The notes: generated by a model not told the origin, from the sequence alone. Counted from the first letter of the stretch, positions 34,412 through 44,254 are shown. The stretch: 64,000 nt of DNA from Lentisphaeria bacterium UBA4640 (GCA_002405835.1 DHMO01000025.1:43130-107129), one strand, 5' to 3'. Numbers and translations: made by a program.

Positions 34412-35773
34412 TCAGACAAGCGCGCGGGGATGTGCGGAAATCTTTTTGCAGAGAATCCAGAGAAACACGGCGTTGACCGCTGTCGTGAGGAACCACGAAA
34501 CCGGATACGAAATCAGCAGATTCTCCATCGTCCGGTCGAGCGGGAAGATGCAGAATACCCAGATCACCCGCAGCACGCAGACTCCGAGCATGGTCACGAC
34601 CGCCGGCTGAAGTGAGGATCCGAGACCGCGCAGCGCACCGCTCACAACATCCATGATTCCGCAGAGCGCATATGTGGTGAACAGAATTTTCATGCGCAGG
34701 ATTCCCCACGAAATCACCTCCGGATTCGTGTTGAAAATCGAGAGCACCGGCCGTGCGCAGAGATAGAATCCGAGTCCCATGACGGTTTCAAGAACGGTTG
34801 AACAGATCAGACAGTACCAGATGCTCTTTTTTACCCGGTCCACGTGTCCCGCACCGATGTTCTGTCCGGCAAACGTGATTACGGTCTGATGATACGAATA
34901 TGCGCCGACGTAGACGATTCCTTCGAGGCTGAGCGCGGCAGTTGTTCCCGCAATCGCCATTGCGCCGAACGAGTTGATGGACGACTGAATCACAAGGTTT
35001 GAAATCGAGAAGAACGAGCCCTGAATTCCTGCCGGGAGTCCGATCCACAGCATGCTTTTCAGAATGATCGGGTCAATGTGCAGGTTTTTCCAGCGGAAAC
35101 GGCACGCGTCGCGCAGATGAATGAGATTGCGGAGCACCAGAAACGCAGAAATCGCCTGCGAAACCGTGGTTGCAATCGCAACCCCCGCAACGTCAATGTG
35201 CAGTCCGAGCACGAACACGATGTTCAGGATGACATTGACGATTCCCGCAATCACCAGGTAGAACAGCGGACGCCGCGTATCGCCGGCCGCGCGCATCACG
35301 GCGCTGCCGAAATTGTAGAGCAGAATGAACGGGAGACCCGCGCAGTAAATCCACATGTAGAGAGTCGCCATGCCGATGATGTTGTCCGGAGTGGACATCA
35401 TTTCCAGCAGCGGTTTTGAAATTAGAATTCCGATGATCGCGAGCGCAACGCCGCCCGCGAGGGAGACCGCGATTGCGGTGTGAACGGTCCGGCTGGTGTT
35501 CTTCCAGTTCTTCGCTCCGAGGTAGTTTGCCGCGAGAACGTTTGTTCCGATGGAGAGTCCGATGAACACGTTGACGATGAGGTTTGTCAGGAATGTCGTT
35601 GCCCCGACCGCCGCCATTGCCTCCGGCGAGGCGAAGCGTCCGAGCACGATCAGATCCGCCGCATTGAACATCAGCTGAAGGATTCCGGAAATAATGAGCG
35701 GGACGGAAAAGAGAATGATCTTGCTGAAGATCGGTCCGCTGCACATGTCGATACTGTACTTGTCGCCTTGCAT
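34412..35773 (-). CDS. MATE-family multidrug/cation exporter
   Basis: Inner-membrane antiporter of the MATE (MatE/NorM/DinF) family, 453 residues with twelve predicted helices in two repeats. The first repeat begins near FSVPLIISGILQLMFNAADL and the second near MLWIGLPAGIQGSFF, the usual MATE layout. The ATG at 35773 has AAAGGAGA upstream. The stop codon directly abuts the xerD stop, so the genes converge with no spacer. The substrate is unknown. It has its own promoter, divergent from pabBC. Confidence 0.88.
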   Translation of the reverse strand: MQGDKYSIDMCSGPIFSKIILFSVPLIISGILQLMFNAADLIVLGRFASPEAMAAVGATTFLTNLIVNVFIGLSIGTNVLAANYLGAKNWKNTSRTVHTAIAVSLAGGVALAIIGILISKPLLEMMSTPDNIIGMATLYMWIYCAGLPFILLYNFGSAVMRAAGDTRRPLFYLVIAGIVNVILNIVFVLGLHIDVAGVAIATTVSQAISAFLVLRNLIHLRDACRFRWKNLHIDPIILKSMLWIGLPAGIQGSFFSISNLVIQSSINSFGAMAIAGTTAALSLEGIVYVGAYSYHQTVITFAGQNIGAGHVDRVKKSIWYCLICSTVLETVMGLGFYLCARPVLSIFNTNPEVISWGILRMKILFTTYALCGIMDVVSGALRGLGSSLQPAVVTMLGVCVLRVIWVFCIFPLDRTMENLLISYPVSWFLTTAVNAVFLWILCKKISAHPRALV

Positions 35774-35791
35774 AAAATCTCCTTTTGAGGT

Positions 35792-35819
35792 ATTATAACA
35801 TGAAAACGGAAAAATGCAA
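35792..35819 (-). promoter_or_regulatory. Sigma-70 promoter of the MATE exporter
   Basis: TTGCAT (35819-35814) and a perfect TATAAT (35797-35792) on the minus strand, 16 bases apart, 18 bases upstream of the start codon. Confidence 0.75.
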
Positions 35820-35835
35820 TATTTATCAGGTGAAT

Positions 35836-35863
35836 TTGCAAAATCGTTTTTCCATGCTATATT
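35836..35863 (+). promoter_or_regulatory. Sigma-70 promoter of pabBC
   Basis: TTGCAA (35836-35841), 16 bases, then TATATT (35858-35863), preceded by TGC (extended -10). Divergent from the MATE promoter. Confidence 0.7.
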
Positions 35864-35949
35864 GTTTTCCATGAGCCGCATCCATTAACCATTCAAACTC
35901 CGAAGCGGAGCAGGAGAACCTGCCGGTGTTGATAAACCGCAGGTGAAGT

Positions 35950-37743
35950 GTGTCCGCTCTCGATTTGCTTTCAGTCATGCGCCGTCCCGGAACGGCGCTG
36001 CTTGCCGCGTCAGGAGAAAACTCCGCGTGGGAGGTCTTCTCCGATCCTGTCCGGATTCTGCGGGCGCACTGCATTGATGAAGTGGAACCTCTGTTTTATG
36101 AACTCGAACGTTTGACTGCGAAAGGCTTTCACACCGCCGGATTTGTCGCCTACGAAGCCGCTCCCGCATTCGATTCCGCCCTGACTGTTCACGAAAAGCT
36201 GTCCGGGCTTCCGCTTGCGGAATTCGCCGTCTACGGTCATGCTCCGCTTACAGTCGGGGTCCCCGATGATTTGGGCGGGCATCTTCATGCTCCGCTGGAA
36301 CCGGAGCTCTCCGAAAAGGAATACGGAAAACAGATTGCCGATGTTCTGAATCATATTCATGCCGGCGACATCTATCAGGCAAACCTGACTTTCCGCTGCC
36401 GATCCGTTGAGACCGTGTATGCGGAAGAGCTGTTTCTGAGCCTTGCCGCGCGTCATCCGGTTCCGTATGCGGCGTTCCTGAACTTTGAGGAATGCCGCAT
36501 TCTCTCGCTTTCGCCTGAACTCTTTCTGGAGTCGGACGGACGCCGCATTTTCAGTTCTCCGATGAAAGGAACCGCGAAGCGTTCCCCGATTCCCGCCGAC
36601 GACCGCGCGGTTGCGGAATGGCTTGCACACGATGAGAAGAACATGGCGGAGAATCTGATGATTACCGACATGGTCCGCAGCGATCTCGGACGCGTCTGCA
36701 TTCCCGGCAGCATCACCGTTGATCCGCTCCTGCATGTGGATACATACGGAACTGTGCATCAGATGATCAGCACGGTTCATGGCGAACTTCCGGAGCGGGT
36801 GAGTCTGTTTGAACTTTTTTCAGCGACGTTCCCGCCCGCTTCAATTACAGGCGCTCCGAAGGTGCGGGCAATGGAAATCATACGCCGGAACGAAAAGAGT
36901 CCGCGCGGTGTCTATACAGGCTGTATCGGTGTGTTTCGCCCCGGAAAAGCGTTCCGTCTGAATGTTGCGATCCGCACGCTGACAGTTTGCGGATCGCATA
37001 TTGAAACGGGAATCGGCGGCGGGATTGTCGCGGATTCCACCGCGGAAAGCGAATGGAAGGAAGCTGTTCTGAAACGCCGTTATGCTGAAATTGCGCCTCC
37101 TCCGTTCCGGATTTTCGAGACGATCCGCTGGACTGCGCAGGACGGATACGCGGATGCCGCCGCGCACATTCTCCGTGCCGTGACGAGCCAGCGTTACTTC
37201 AGCCGTCCGGTTGATTCTTCCGCAATTGAGCGCGGTCTTGAGGAAGTTGAAGCGAATCTGCGCCGCGGCGGCACCGAGAGTGCGACGGTGAAATTTCTTC
37301 TGGATCATCATGGAAATATTGAATTTGAACCGGGGCCCGGACGTGGAACTTGGAGGGCGGTTCCGCTCCGGGTCCTGGTTTCTTCTGACCGCACGGATGC
37401 TGAAGATGTTTTTCTTCATCACAAAACGACGGTCCGGGAATTTTATCATTCCCGTTTAGTATCCGCCCGTGCCGCCGGATTTGACGAAGTGATTTTCCGC
37501 AATACGCGCGGCGAGTTCACAGAGGGGAGCATTTCGAATCTGTTCATCCGTCAAGGCTCCCGCTGGTACACGCCGCCGCTCCGCTGCGGACTTCTTCCCG
37601 GCGTGGAGCGTGCGCATCTTCTCGCCTCGCTTCCTGCGGAGGAGAAACTTCTTTTTGAATCCGATCTCCGTTCCGCGGATGAAATCCTTCTCTGCAATTC
37701 CGTGCGCGGCGCCGGGACTGTCGCGCACCTGTCCTGGAATTAA
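35950..37743 (+). CDS. pabBC: Fusion of aminodeoxychorismate synthase component I (PabB) and aminodeoxychorismate lyase (PabC)
   Basis: Makes p-aminobenzoate for folate. The 597-residue chain starts at a GTG with AGGTG 4 bases upstream. Residues from about 120 to 375 form the chorismate-binding domain: SPMKGTAKR with the PabB-type catalytic Lys, ENLMITDMVRSDLGR and GGGIVADSTAESEW. Residues from about 385 form a PabC-like PLP lyase with the PLP Lys in HHKTTVREFYHSR and the FTEGSISNLF loop. The glutaminase PabA is not nearby. PabB-PabC fusions are widespread. The last bases overlap the convergent Sel1 gene. Confidence 0.92.
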   Translation: MSALDLLSVMRRPGTALLAASGENSAWEVFSDPVRILRAHCIDEVEPLFYELERLTAKGFHTAGFVAYEAAPAFDSALTVHEKLSGLPLAEFAVYGHAPLTVGVPDDLGGHLHAPLEPELSEKEYGKQIADVLNHIHAGDIYQANLTFRCRSVETVYAEELFLSLAARHPVPYAAFLNFEECRILSLSPELFLESDGRRIFSSPMKGTAKRSPIPADDRAVAEWLAHDEKNMAENLMITDMVRSDLGRVCIPGSITVDPLLHVDTYGTVHQMISTVHGELPERVSLFELFSATFPPASITGAPKVRAMEIIRRNEKSPRGVYTGCIGVFRPGKAFRLNVAIRTLTVCGSHIETGIGGGIVADSTAESEWKEAVLKRRYAEIAPPPFRIFETIRWTAQDGYADAAAHILRAVTSQRYFSRPVDSSAIERGLEEVEANLRRGGTESATVKFLLDHHGNIEFEPGPGRGTWRAVPLRVLVSSDRTDAEDVFLHHKTTVREFYHSRLVSARAAGFDEVIFRNTRGEFTEGSISNLFIRQGSRWYTPPLRCGLLPGVERAHLLASLPAEEKLLFESDLRSADEILLCNSVRGAGTVAHLSWN

Positions 37744-39968
37744 AGCGAGTTTTTGCACTTTGCGCTTCCGCGCTTCGCACCTTCCTTGAAATACGCTTTG
37801 GCTTTGGCGGAGTCTTTCGGTCCGATTCTGCCGTCGCGGTAAACAGTGCCCAGAAGGTAACAGACTTCCGCGTGTCCGTCCTGGTATGCTTTTTCCGCGC
37901 AAGCCAGGAATGCTTTGTGGTTGACTTCGCAGCCGTAACCGTTCAGCAGACATTCCGCAAGTTTGAAGTTCGCTTCCGCATTTTCGTCATTGATTTTTGA
38001 ATTCAAATAACAGATGAACGCGCGGCGCGGTTCCTGGAAACTTTCCTGAAGGTTTCCCAAACGCAGATTCGCTTCTGCATACTGGAGGTCGATTGCCCTG
38101 CGGAGATATGTCACCGCCTTTTCCATTTCCATTTCCGTTTCCGTTTCAAACAGAAGATCGTGCAGACGGAGCATTGCGCGGGGATCTTCGTGCGATGCGG
38201 CGAGCTCATACAGTTCTTTCGCTTTCTTCTGATCTTTGACGGTCTGCTCCATATATTGCGCATATTCGAATGCCACGCTGAACGCTTCCAGCTCCAGCGC
38301 CCGTTCAAAAGCCTTTTTGACTTCTTCTGCCGGAGTCTCCTTGAATGTGTCTTCATAGAAGAGCATCAGGGAAGACATTTGCGCCGATTGAAGATCGCCG
38401 TATTCCGCGCCTTTCCGGAACCAGTCGAGCGCTTTTTTCAAATCTTTCTTTATCTGCGGATTTCCGTTGAGGTACATCCGGCCCAGTATTCTGCAGGCGA
38501 CCGGATGTTTGAGATCCGCCGCTCTTTGCAGCAGTTCCACTCCGACGGCTGTTTCCGGATGCTTTTTCTCCTCCTTCCAGCCGACGATGCCGAGTGCGAA
38601 GAGAGCATCCGGGTTGTTTTTGTCGGCGAGAAGACGGAGCCGGTCGTATTCCTTCTTCAGAATGCTCGTGAGCCATTGATCCGCGAACTCATTGTTCTGG
38701 AGCGCCCCTTCGGCGAACAGCGCTGCGGCGCGGGTGAAGTGCTCATCTCCATCGGTGAAAAGTTCTTTGAGGGCGATTTCGTTGCGGCAGTAATTCAGAT
38801 CAAGCTCCGCTCCCCGGACGTCCCAGAAGTGTCCGGTCTTTGGCTGGTTCAACTTTGTATGATACAGGTCGGAAAGTCTTACAACCGCATCTTTTTCGTT
38901 TTCTTTTTCGAGCGAAGCGATCATGTAATATTTGGCAGCTTCCGTAAAGCGTGCCTTCTCTGCAAGCATTTCCCCGGCTTTGAGTGCGGCTCCGCGGAAT
39001 CCGCTGTCTGCCGATTTGAGCATGAAGGAAAGTGCGGTATCCGTATCCTTCGCTTCGGCAAGAATGTTGGCATATATGAACTGCGCTTCGGGATGTCCCG
39101 CTTCCGCTGCGAGCTTCAGCAAATGTCTGACCCGGTCGTTCAGCCCGTTGAAAGTGCCTTCTTCATTGGCGGCGTCAAGCAGAATGTCTCTGCTCCATTC
39201 CGCCGGACCGTTTGCCGCAAGAACTTTTTCCGCCAGGGCTGTCGCTTTGGATATATTGACGGGAGTTCCCCATCCGTTCAGGAAACAGTCCGCCAGCAGG
39301 ATCATTGCATCGATTGAATCGGGCATGGTCTGGCAGAGGGAGACTACTTCCGCGTAACGTTTCTGTTCGTAAAGGAATTTCGCGTATGCGTTTCCACCCT
39401 GCGGAGATTGCAGTTCGATTGCTTTTTTGAAATAAGTTTCCGCGAGAGCCGGGTTGTAACAGCCGTTCTCTTTGTTGGCGTATATCTGTGCAAGATTGCT
39501 GAAAGCAAGGGGAAGCTCCTGTTCCGCCGCCTTTTTATACAGCTCGATTGCTGCCGGCAGATTCGCGGTGGTTCCGATGCCGAACTGGGTCATAACAGCA
39601 AGCCCGTTGAGTCCCCACGGGTTGTTCTTTTGCGCCGCTTTGGAAAAATACTCGTAGGCCTTGTTTATGTCTGAAGGCGTTCCGATTTCCTGCAGATAGC
39701 AGCGGGCCAGCCATGCCTGCGCTTCCGGATTTCCTTTTTCCGCATATTCTTTGAAAATTTCAAATGCTGCGATACCATCTCTGTTTTCAAACAGAAGTTC
39801 TGCCAGACTGATATTGTACTGTTCATCGGATTCCTGTTTGTTTTCCGCCGGAACTGCCGGAACCTCCGGCGTTTTCGGCGGCTGCACGGCGTTTCCGCTG
39901 AACGAACAGCCGGAAAGAACAAGCAGTGCGGATACGGCGGACAACAGCTGAGTTTTTTGTTTTTTCAT
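37740..39968 (-). CDS. Sel1/TPR-repeat lipoprotein
   Basis: A 742-residue exported protein. Residues 1-21 are a lipoprotein signal with lipobox LSGC (Cys21). The rest is almost entirely Sel1-like repeats of about 36 residues, such as AQAWLARCYLQ, GLNGLAVMTQFGIG and CRILGRMYLNG. The solenoid should bind other proteins on the periplasmic side. The ATG at 39968 has GAGGAA upstream, overlapping the stop of the S16 protease gene, so the two form an operon. It might be a scaffold or adaptor for that protease; the function is not known. Confidence 0.85.
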   Translation of the reverse strand: MKKQKTQLLSAVSALLVLSGCSFSGNAVQPPKTPEVPAVPAENKQESDEQYNISLAELLFENRDGIAAFEIFKEYAEKGNPEAQAWLARCYLQEIGTPSDINKAYEYFSKAAQKNNPWGLNGLAVMTQFGIGTTANLPAAIELYKKAAEQELPLAFSNLAQIYANKENGCYNPALAETYFKKAIELQSPQGGNAYAKFLYEQKRYAEVVSLCQTMPDSIDAMILLADCFLNGWGTPVNISKATALAEKVLAANGPAEWSRDILLDAANEEGTFNGLNDRVRHLLKLAAEAGHPEAQFIYANILAEAKDTDTALSFMLKSADSGFRGAALKAGEMLAEKARFTEAAKYYMIASLEKENEKDAVVRLSDLYHTKLNQPKTGHFWDVRGAELDLNYCRNEIALKELFTDGDEHFTRAAALFAEGALQNNEFADQWLTSILKKEYDRLRLLADKNNPDALFALGIVGWKEEKKHPETAVGVELLQRAADLKHPVACRILGRMYLNGNPQIKKDLKKALDWFRKGAEYGDLQSAQMSSLMLFYEDTFKETPAEEVKKAFERALELEAFSVAFEYAQYMEQTVKDQKKAKELYELAASHEDPRAMLRLHDLLFETETEMEMEKAVTYLRRAIDLQYAEANLRLGNLQESFQEPRRAFICYLNSKINDENAEANFKLAECLLNGYGCEVNHKAFLACAEKAYQDGHAEVCYLLGTVYRDGRIGPKDSAKAKAYFKEGAKRGSAKCKNSL

Positions 39969-39976
39969 GATATTCC

Positions 39977-41998
39977 TCAATTTGATTTGTCTTGCTTGAA
40001 ACTCATCAGAAGAGCTTTGGAATAAAGAGAAGCGCGCCAGTAGGCGGCAAGGGACTTGAAGACTCCGGCTCCGTTCTGGTCGTTTTCGGCGGTTTCAAAG
40101 TCGCAGATCGCGGGCAGACACGGAATCCCGGCGGTCACGCAGTCGCTGATGTTCTGAATCGCCGCTTCCCGGGCGTTGCGCAGAAGATGCGGAATGAAAT
40201 CGTTGCTCTGGTCTGCTCCGTATATAACCAGAACCGCCGAAGCAAGAGTCAATGCGCTGATTTGCGATTTCAGCGAAGCCTGAACATGATACGCCCGGTT
40301 GTACAGAGGTTTCGTCGAGTCCGGATTCAGCAGACTGTGGTCCTCCAGAGCCTGCCTCTGCATCTCAACCGTGAAGCTGATGAAAGGATTGTCCTGCCAT
40401 TCCTTTTTGACCGCTGTTTCTTCCTTGAGAGCGCTTCCCGCTTTTACGGACATGAAATCCTGAAAGTTTTCTCCTGCGACGGAGTTTGCGGCACAGCTTG
40501 CGGAATAGAACAGACGTTCCACCTCTTCCGCCCTTGAATTCGCATGGAGCCGCGGCAGCGCTTTCCCGAGCTTTCCGAGGAATTTATCCAGCTCTGAATT
40601 CTCTCTTGCGGCAAGATACAGAAGCCTGAGCAGACTTTGCTCTGTCCTGGAAACTTCATCGAGCTCTTTTTCGGATGCCATGTTCATCTCTTTTTCCGGC
40701 ATTCTGGTGTTGAACAGAACCTGCAGCCTTGCCAGAAATTCAACTTCTCTTGAAACCGGTTCCAGCTGGGCGGTAATTTCGCCGAGACCTTTTTCAAACG
40801 GGAAATATCCGTGGTATTTATCGTGTCCTTTTCCGAACAGCTTCTGAAAAAACGAAAGCTGCTTCTTATCTTTTTTTTCAAAAAGAGTTTCTCCTTCTTT
40901 GTCGCAGGCATTGCGGAAAGCAAGAAGAAGTTTTCTGAAATGATACTCCCGCAGGTACTGAATTTTTGACCAGTCGACATCGTTTTTCTGCAGGAATTTG
41001 TCCAGAAATTTGTCCGATTTCTCCCATGCTTCCCATGCTTGCCAGGTATGGAAGATCTGGAGTGTGGCGGGCAGCAGTTTTCCCTCCTGATAAAAATCTC
41101 TGGCGAGTGCGGGGGAGAGCTCATAACCATCCATGATTGCGGGATACGGTTTCAAGTCCGGATACTGTTTTATCTTTTCGGCAACTTTCTGTGAGAGTTC
41201 CCGGTAAAACGGAAGCAGAACATCTTCCACTTCCCGAGAAAGTTTCGTCATGCTGCGGATATTGATATGCTTTCCGCTCTGATACGGCTTGTTGTGCAGG
41301 ATCGCATACGCTTCGGCAATGTTCTCGACCCGGAACAGTTTCAGATTCAGTTCATCGGCAAGACGGCTCACGTCGACTTCCTCGCCTTTGTAATTTTTGC
41401 AGATGCGCAGAAACGCGGGAACGAACAGCCGTTTGACTCCGGCCTTCGCCGCACCCCGCATCTTCTCCGGGATTCCGCCGACAACGCCGATTGTGCCGTC
41501 CGGCAGAATGGTTCCCGTCATGGCGAAATCGTCCGGAAGCGGCAGACCGTCGATCGCGGAAAGAATGGCAAGGCAGGTGACGCCTCCGGCGCTCGGACCG
41601 TCGACATTGCCGGAAAACTCCACGGTAATGGTTGTGCCGTGCATGGTATCGCCCCGGAGCATCGCTGCTGTTACGGCGGCAAGCCAAAGGCTGCTGTGAA
41701 TGGACTGTCCGCTTCCGCTCGGTGTGTCGTCGCTGATCATCACCCGCAGCGGAGTGTTCTGCTTTGTCCGTGAAAATTTCATCGGCAGACGGTTGAGACT
41801 GCCGACGGGTTCATTGTCGCGGACCATAAGGCATGGAATTTTGTATTCGATAACCTCCGTCGTGCTTTTTGACGTTTCCTGCATTGGAGCCGGTGCGGGT
41901 GTCTGCACGGCTGCGGCTGCGTCTTCATCTGCCGATGCACGGTTGCCTGCCATGCAGATAAGCACACTGAAAATTACGGCTTTGTAAATATGTTTCAT
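39977..41998 (-). CDS. Secreted Lon-like serine protease (family S16) with long C-terminal region
   Basis: A 673-residue protein with a signal peptide (MKHIYKAVIFSVLICMAG) and no AAA+ ATPase domain. Residues about 80-215 form a Lon proteolytic domain with the catalytic Ser136 in DGPSAGG and Lys179 in GGIPEKM, the Ser-Lys dyad of S16. The remaining 450 residues are mostly helical and unassigned. Lon-like domains without ATPase occur in other secreted or membrane proteins. Because it is exported, it must act without ATP. It is followed by the Sel1 lipoprotein gene 8 bases later. Confidence 0.85.
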   Translation of the reverse strand: MKHIYKAVIFSVLICMAGNRASADEDAAAAVQTPAPAPMQETSKSTTEVIEYKIPCLMVRDNEPVGSLNRLPMKFSRTKQNTPLRVMISDDTPSGSGQSIHSSLWLAAVTAAMLRGDTMHGTTITVEFSGNVDGPSAGGVTCLAILSAIDGLPLPDDFAMTGTILPDGTIGVVGGIPEKMRGAAKAGVKRLFVPAFLRICKNYKGEEVDVSRLADELNLKLFRVENIAEAYAILHNKPYQSGKHINIRSMTKLSREVEDVLLPFYRELSQKVAEKIKQYPDLKPYPAIMDGYELSPALARDFYQEGKLLPATLQIFHTWQAWEAWEKSDKFLDKFLQKNDVDWSKIQYLREYHFRKLLLAFRNACDKEGETLFEKKDKKQLSFFQKLFGKGHDKYHGYFPFEKGLGEITAQLEPVSREVEFLARLQVLFNTRMPEKEMNMASEKELDEVSRTEQSLLRLLYLAARENSELDKFLGKLGKALPRLHANSRAEEVERLFYSASCAANSVAGENFQDFMSVKAGSALKEETAVKKEWQDNPFISFTVEMQRQALEDHSLLNPDSTKPLYNRAYHVQASLKSQISALTLASAVLVIYGADQSNDFIPHLLRNAREAAIQNISDCVTAGIPCLPAICDFETAENDQNGAGVFKSLAAYWRASLYSKALLMSFKQDKSN

Positions 41999-42064
41999 AC
42001 GGCTGCTTCCTTGTGGTAATGTAAATTGCTTTATATTGGATTCTTTCTTTTTTGTTTTGCAGAT

Positions 42065-42092
42065 AATTTAATATACAGTTCTCTCTTTTCAA
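42065..42092 (-). promoter_or_regulatory. Candidate promoter for the S16-Sel1 operon
   Basis: TTGAAA (42092-42087) and TAAATT (42070-42065) are 16 bases apart on the minus strand. A TATAAT at 42100-42095 is an alternative -10 with a poor -35. AAGGAAG before the start codon serves as ribosome site. Confidence 0.4.
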
Positions 42093-42109
42093 ATATTATA
42101 TCTGTTGAT

Positions 42110-42330
42110 TTTTCAAAAAGAAGAATCCGGTTCCTTTTCCCTGTTTTCTGTTTCTGCATACGAACTTCCTTAAAAACTGAAAATCTTACAGATCTTTCTG
42201 TTTTTTCCCGGAGATCTGCATCGGAACCGCTGAAAAAGCGCGTTTTCGCACTGTCAATCCGCAGTTTTCAAGAAATTTATTGGACAATATTAAGAATTTT
42301 GCGCCAAAATCGCATTTTCGGACGATTGTC
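42110..42330. other. Gene-free AT-rich divergent intergenic region
   Basis: Short open frames cross this stretch but lack ribosome sites, and the composition is AT-rich unlike the genes. No repeat or stable hairpin was recognised. It separates the S16 operon from the AroD-like operon and presumably holds their upstream control. Confidence 0.4.
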
Positions 42331-42350
42331 CAAGTTTTTAAAAATTTTTG

Positions 42351-42359
42351 TGCTATAAT
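42351..42359 (+). promoter_or_regulatory. Extended -10 promoter of the AroD-like operon
   Basis: TGC followed by a perfect TATAAT (42354-42359) in the context TTTGTGC. The -35 position at 16-17 bases is weak, so the extended -10 may carry recognition. Start codon 42 bases downstream. Confidence 0.6.
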
Positions 42360-42401
42360 ATACGTCATGAAATTTTCCAGAGAAAATAAGAGGTGCAGCA
42401 A

Positions 42402-43184
42402 ATGCTGAAAAAATCTTTCTTCAACCGGCAGGTTCCGGCGGTGACTCTGCTCATGCGGGGAGGAAGCATCGAAGAAATTATCGCAAATGCCAGAAGAGGC
42501 GAATTCGAAGGAGCGGATGCCGTTGCCGTCGAACTCTGCGATCTGCCGCCGGAACTGCGGACAACAGACAACTTCCGGCGCATTATGCATGAAGTCCGGC
42601 TGCCGTTCATGTTTCTGCTCTACCGCAACGACCGCTGGCTGAAAAATGATGACGACGCACGGCAGCAGTATCTCCTCAATGCCGCGGAAGCGGGGGCGGA
42701 GCTTATCGACGTCATGGGTGATCTCTTCGCTCCGGCGCGGCGGGAGCTTGCCATGGATTCCCAGGCAATCGAAAAACAGAAACGGCTCATTGGAGAAATC
42801 CATGCGCGCGGCGCGAAAGTCCTCATGTCTTCGCACATGACCGATTCCCTTTCGGCGGAAGAAGTGCTCGCTCATCTCAGAGAGCAGTCCGCACGCGGGG
42901 CGGATGTCCTGAAAATTGTCACGGGCGTAAATTCGGAAGCGGAGCTGGTTGAAGCTATCCGTACAACCATGCTGCTGAACCGCGAACTTGACAAGCCGTT
43001 TCTGCATCTCTGCAACGGCTCCCATGCGCGGCTGCACCGCTTCATCGGACCTAAGCTGGGGGTCTCCATTGTGTTCGCCGTCTGCGATTACCTTTCGCCC
43101 GGACTGGTCTGGACTCAGCCGACAATCCGTGCAATGAAGAATGTCATGCAAAATATACCGTGGCATCCGGATGATGTCAGATAA
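42402..43184 (+). CDS. Type I 3-dehydroquinase-like (AroD family) protein
   Basis: A 260-residue (beta/alpha)8 protein of the AroD family. The start at 42402 has AGAGGTG 6 bases upstream, better placed than the in-frame GTG at 42393. The expected catalytic residues are present: His145 in MSSHMTD and Schiff-base Lys171 in GADVLKIV, with Glu44 in AVELCDL. The usual PGQ near the C terminus is replaced by PGL, and the Arg-binding loop GSHARLHRF is unusual. It pairs with an SDR gene and a polysaccharide-type operon rather than with shikimate genes, so it may act on quinate-like or another substrate. Confidence 0.78.
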   Translation: MLKKSFFNRQVPAVTLLMRGGSIEEIIANARRGEFEGADAVAVELCDLPPELRTTDNFRRIMHEVRLPFMFLLYRNDRWLKNDDDARQQYLLNAAEAGAELIDVMGDLFAPARRELAMDSQAIEKQKRLIGEIHARGAKVLMSSHMTDSLSAEEVLAHLREQSARGADVLKIVTGVNSEAELVEAIRTTMLLNRELDKPFLHLCNGSHARLHRFIGPKLGVSIVFAVCDYLSPGLVWTQPTIRAMKNVMQNIPWHPDDVR

Positions 43185-43194
43185 AGGAGGTCTT

Positions 43195-44199
43195 ATGAAA
43201 CAGAAAAGAATTCTTGTGCTCGGTGCAACGGGGGCAATGGGACAGTATCTCGTTCCCCTTCTTTCCCGCGCAGGATTCCGCGTGGACGGTGTCTCGTTCG
43301 ATGCAAAGGAAAGCAAAGATCCGAATGTCAGCTTCATTCAGGCGGATATCAAAGACCGTGCGTCGTATCGCGAACTGCTTGCGAACCGATACGACGCCAT
43401 TGTCGATTTCCTGATTTATCCGACGGCGGATCTGATGTACTATCTGCCGCTCGCTCTCGACAGCACGGAGCACTACATTTATCTTTCCAGTTACCGCATC
43501 TATGACGGCAAAGAGGTTCCGACCCGCGAGACTTCGCCGCGTCTGATTGATTCCGCCGACAGCGTTTATCTGCGCAATTCGGATGATTATTCCATATTCA
43601 AAGCGCGCGGTGAAAACATTCTCATGGCGCGGCCGCGAAAAAACTGGACGGTGGTCCGGCCGGCAGTTACCTATTCGCTGATGCGTTATCAGCTGGTAAC
43701 TCTCGAGGCTCCGGATACGGTTGGACGCGCCTTTGCCGGAAAAACGGTTGTCGTTCCGGAACAGGCACGCTGCAGGCAGGCGACGATGAGCTGGGCGGGA
43801 GACGTCGCGCAGATGATTGCAAGGCTTATTTTCAATGAACGCGCGTTCGGCGAAATCTTCACTGTTTCCACGGCGGAGCATCACACATGGGAGGAGATCG
43901 CGGGATACTACAAAGAGATTTGCGGTATGAAGACTCTCTGGGTGGACAAGGAAGATTATATCCGCATTCTTTCTCCGGATCCCTATGTTACATCCGCCCG
44001 CTGGCAGCTGGAGTTTGACCGTTTGTTCGACCGGGTAATGGATAATTCCAAGATCCTTGCCGCCACAGGTATGACGCAGTCGGACCTGATGCCGCTTTAC
44101 GATGGTCTCAAGCATGAAATAGCGCGTTGTCCGCGCGATGTGAAATGGCGTGTCAACACCGGAATGGACGAATATCTTTGCAGGGAGGGAATAAACTGA
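43195..44199 (+). CDS. NAD(P)-dependent epimerase/dehydratase (extended SDR)
   Basis: A 334-residue Rossmann protein. The nucleotide loop is VLGATGAMGQYL at about 8-19. YIYLSSYRIYDG follows, with the catalytic Ser/Thr region, but the usual YxxxK is represented by DDYSIFKAR, with Tyr and Lys four residues apart. The C-terminal half with TWEEIAGYYKEICG is typical of sugar-nucleotide SDRs. It has AAAGGAGG before the ATG, 10 bases after the AroD-like gene. The substrate is unknown. Confidence 0.8.
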   Translation: MKQKRILVLGATGAMGQYLVPLLSRAGFRVDGVSFDAKESKDPNVSFIQADIKDRASYRELLANRYDAIVDFLIYPTADLMYYLPLALDSTEHYIYLSSYRIYDGKEVPTRETSPRLIDSADSVYLRNSDDYSIFKARGENILMARPRKNWTVVRPAVTYSLMRYQLVTLEAPDTVGRAFAGKTVVVPEQARCRQATMSWAGDVAQMIARLIFNERAFGEIFTVSTAEHHTWEEIAGYYKEICGMKTLWVDKEDYIRILSPDPYVTSARWQLEFDRLFDRVMDNSKILAATGMTQSDLMPLYDGLKHEIARCPRDVKWRVNTGMDEYLCREGIN

Positions 44200-44254
44200 G
44201 ACAGAAAACAGAACAATCGGAACAGTGCTGCAACAGCAGTTTTTAACGCAAACG

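Noticed and set aside
42026..42358. A 110-codon plus-strand frame upstream of the AroD-like gene
   Set aside because: Lies in AT-rich intergenic DNA, has no ribosome site and contains the promoter of the next gene.
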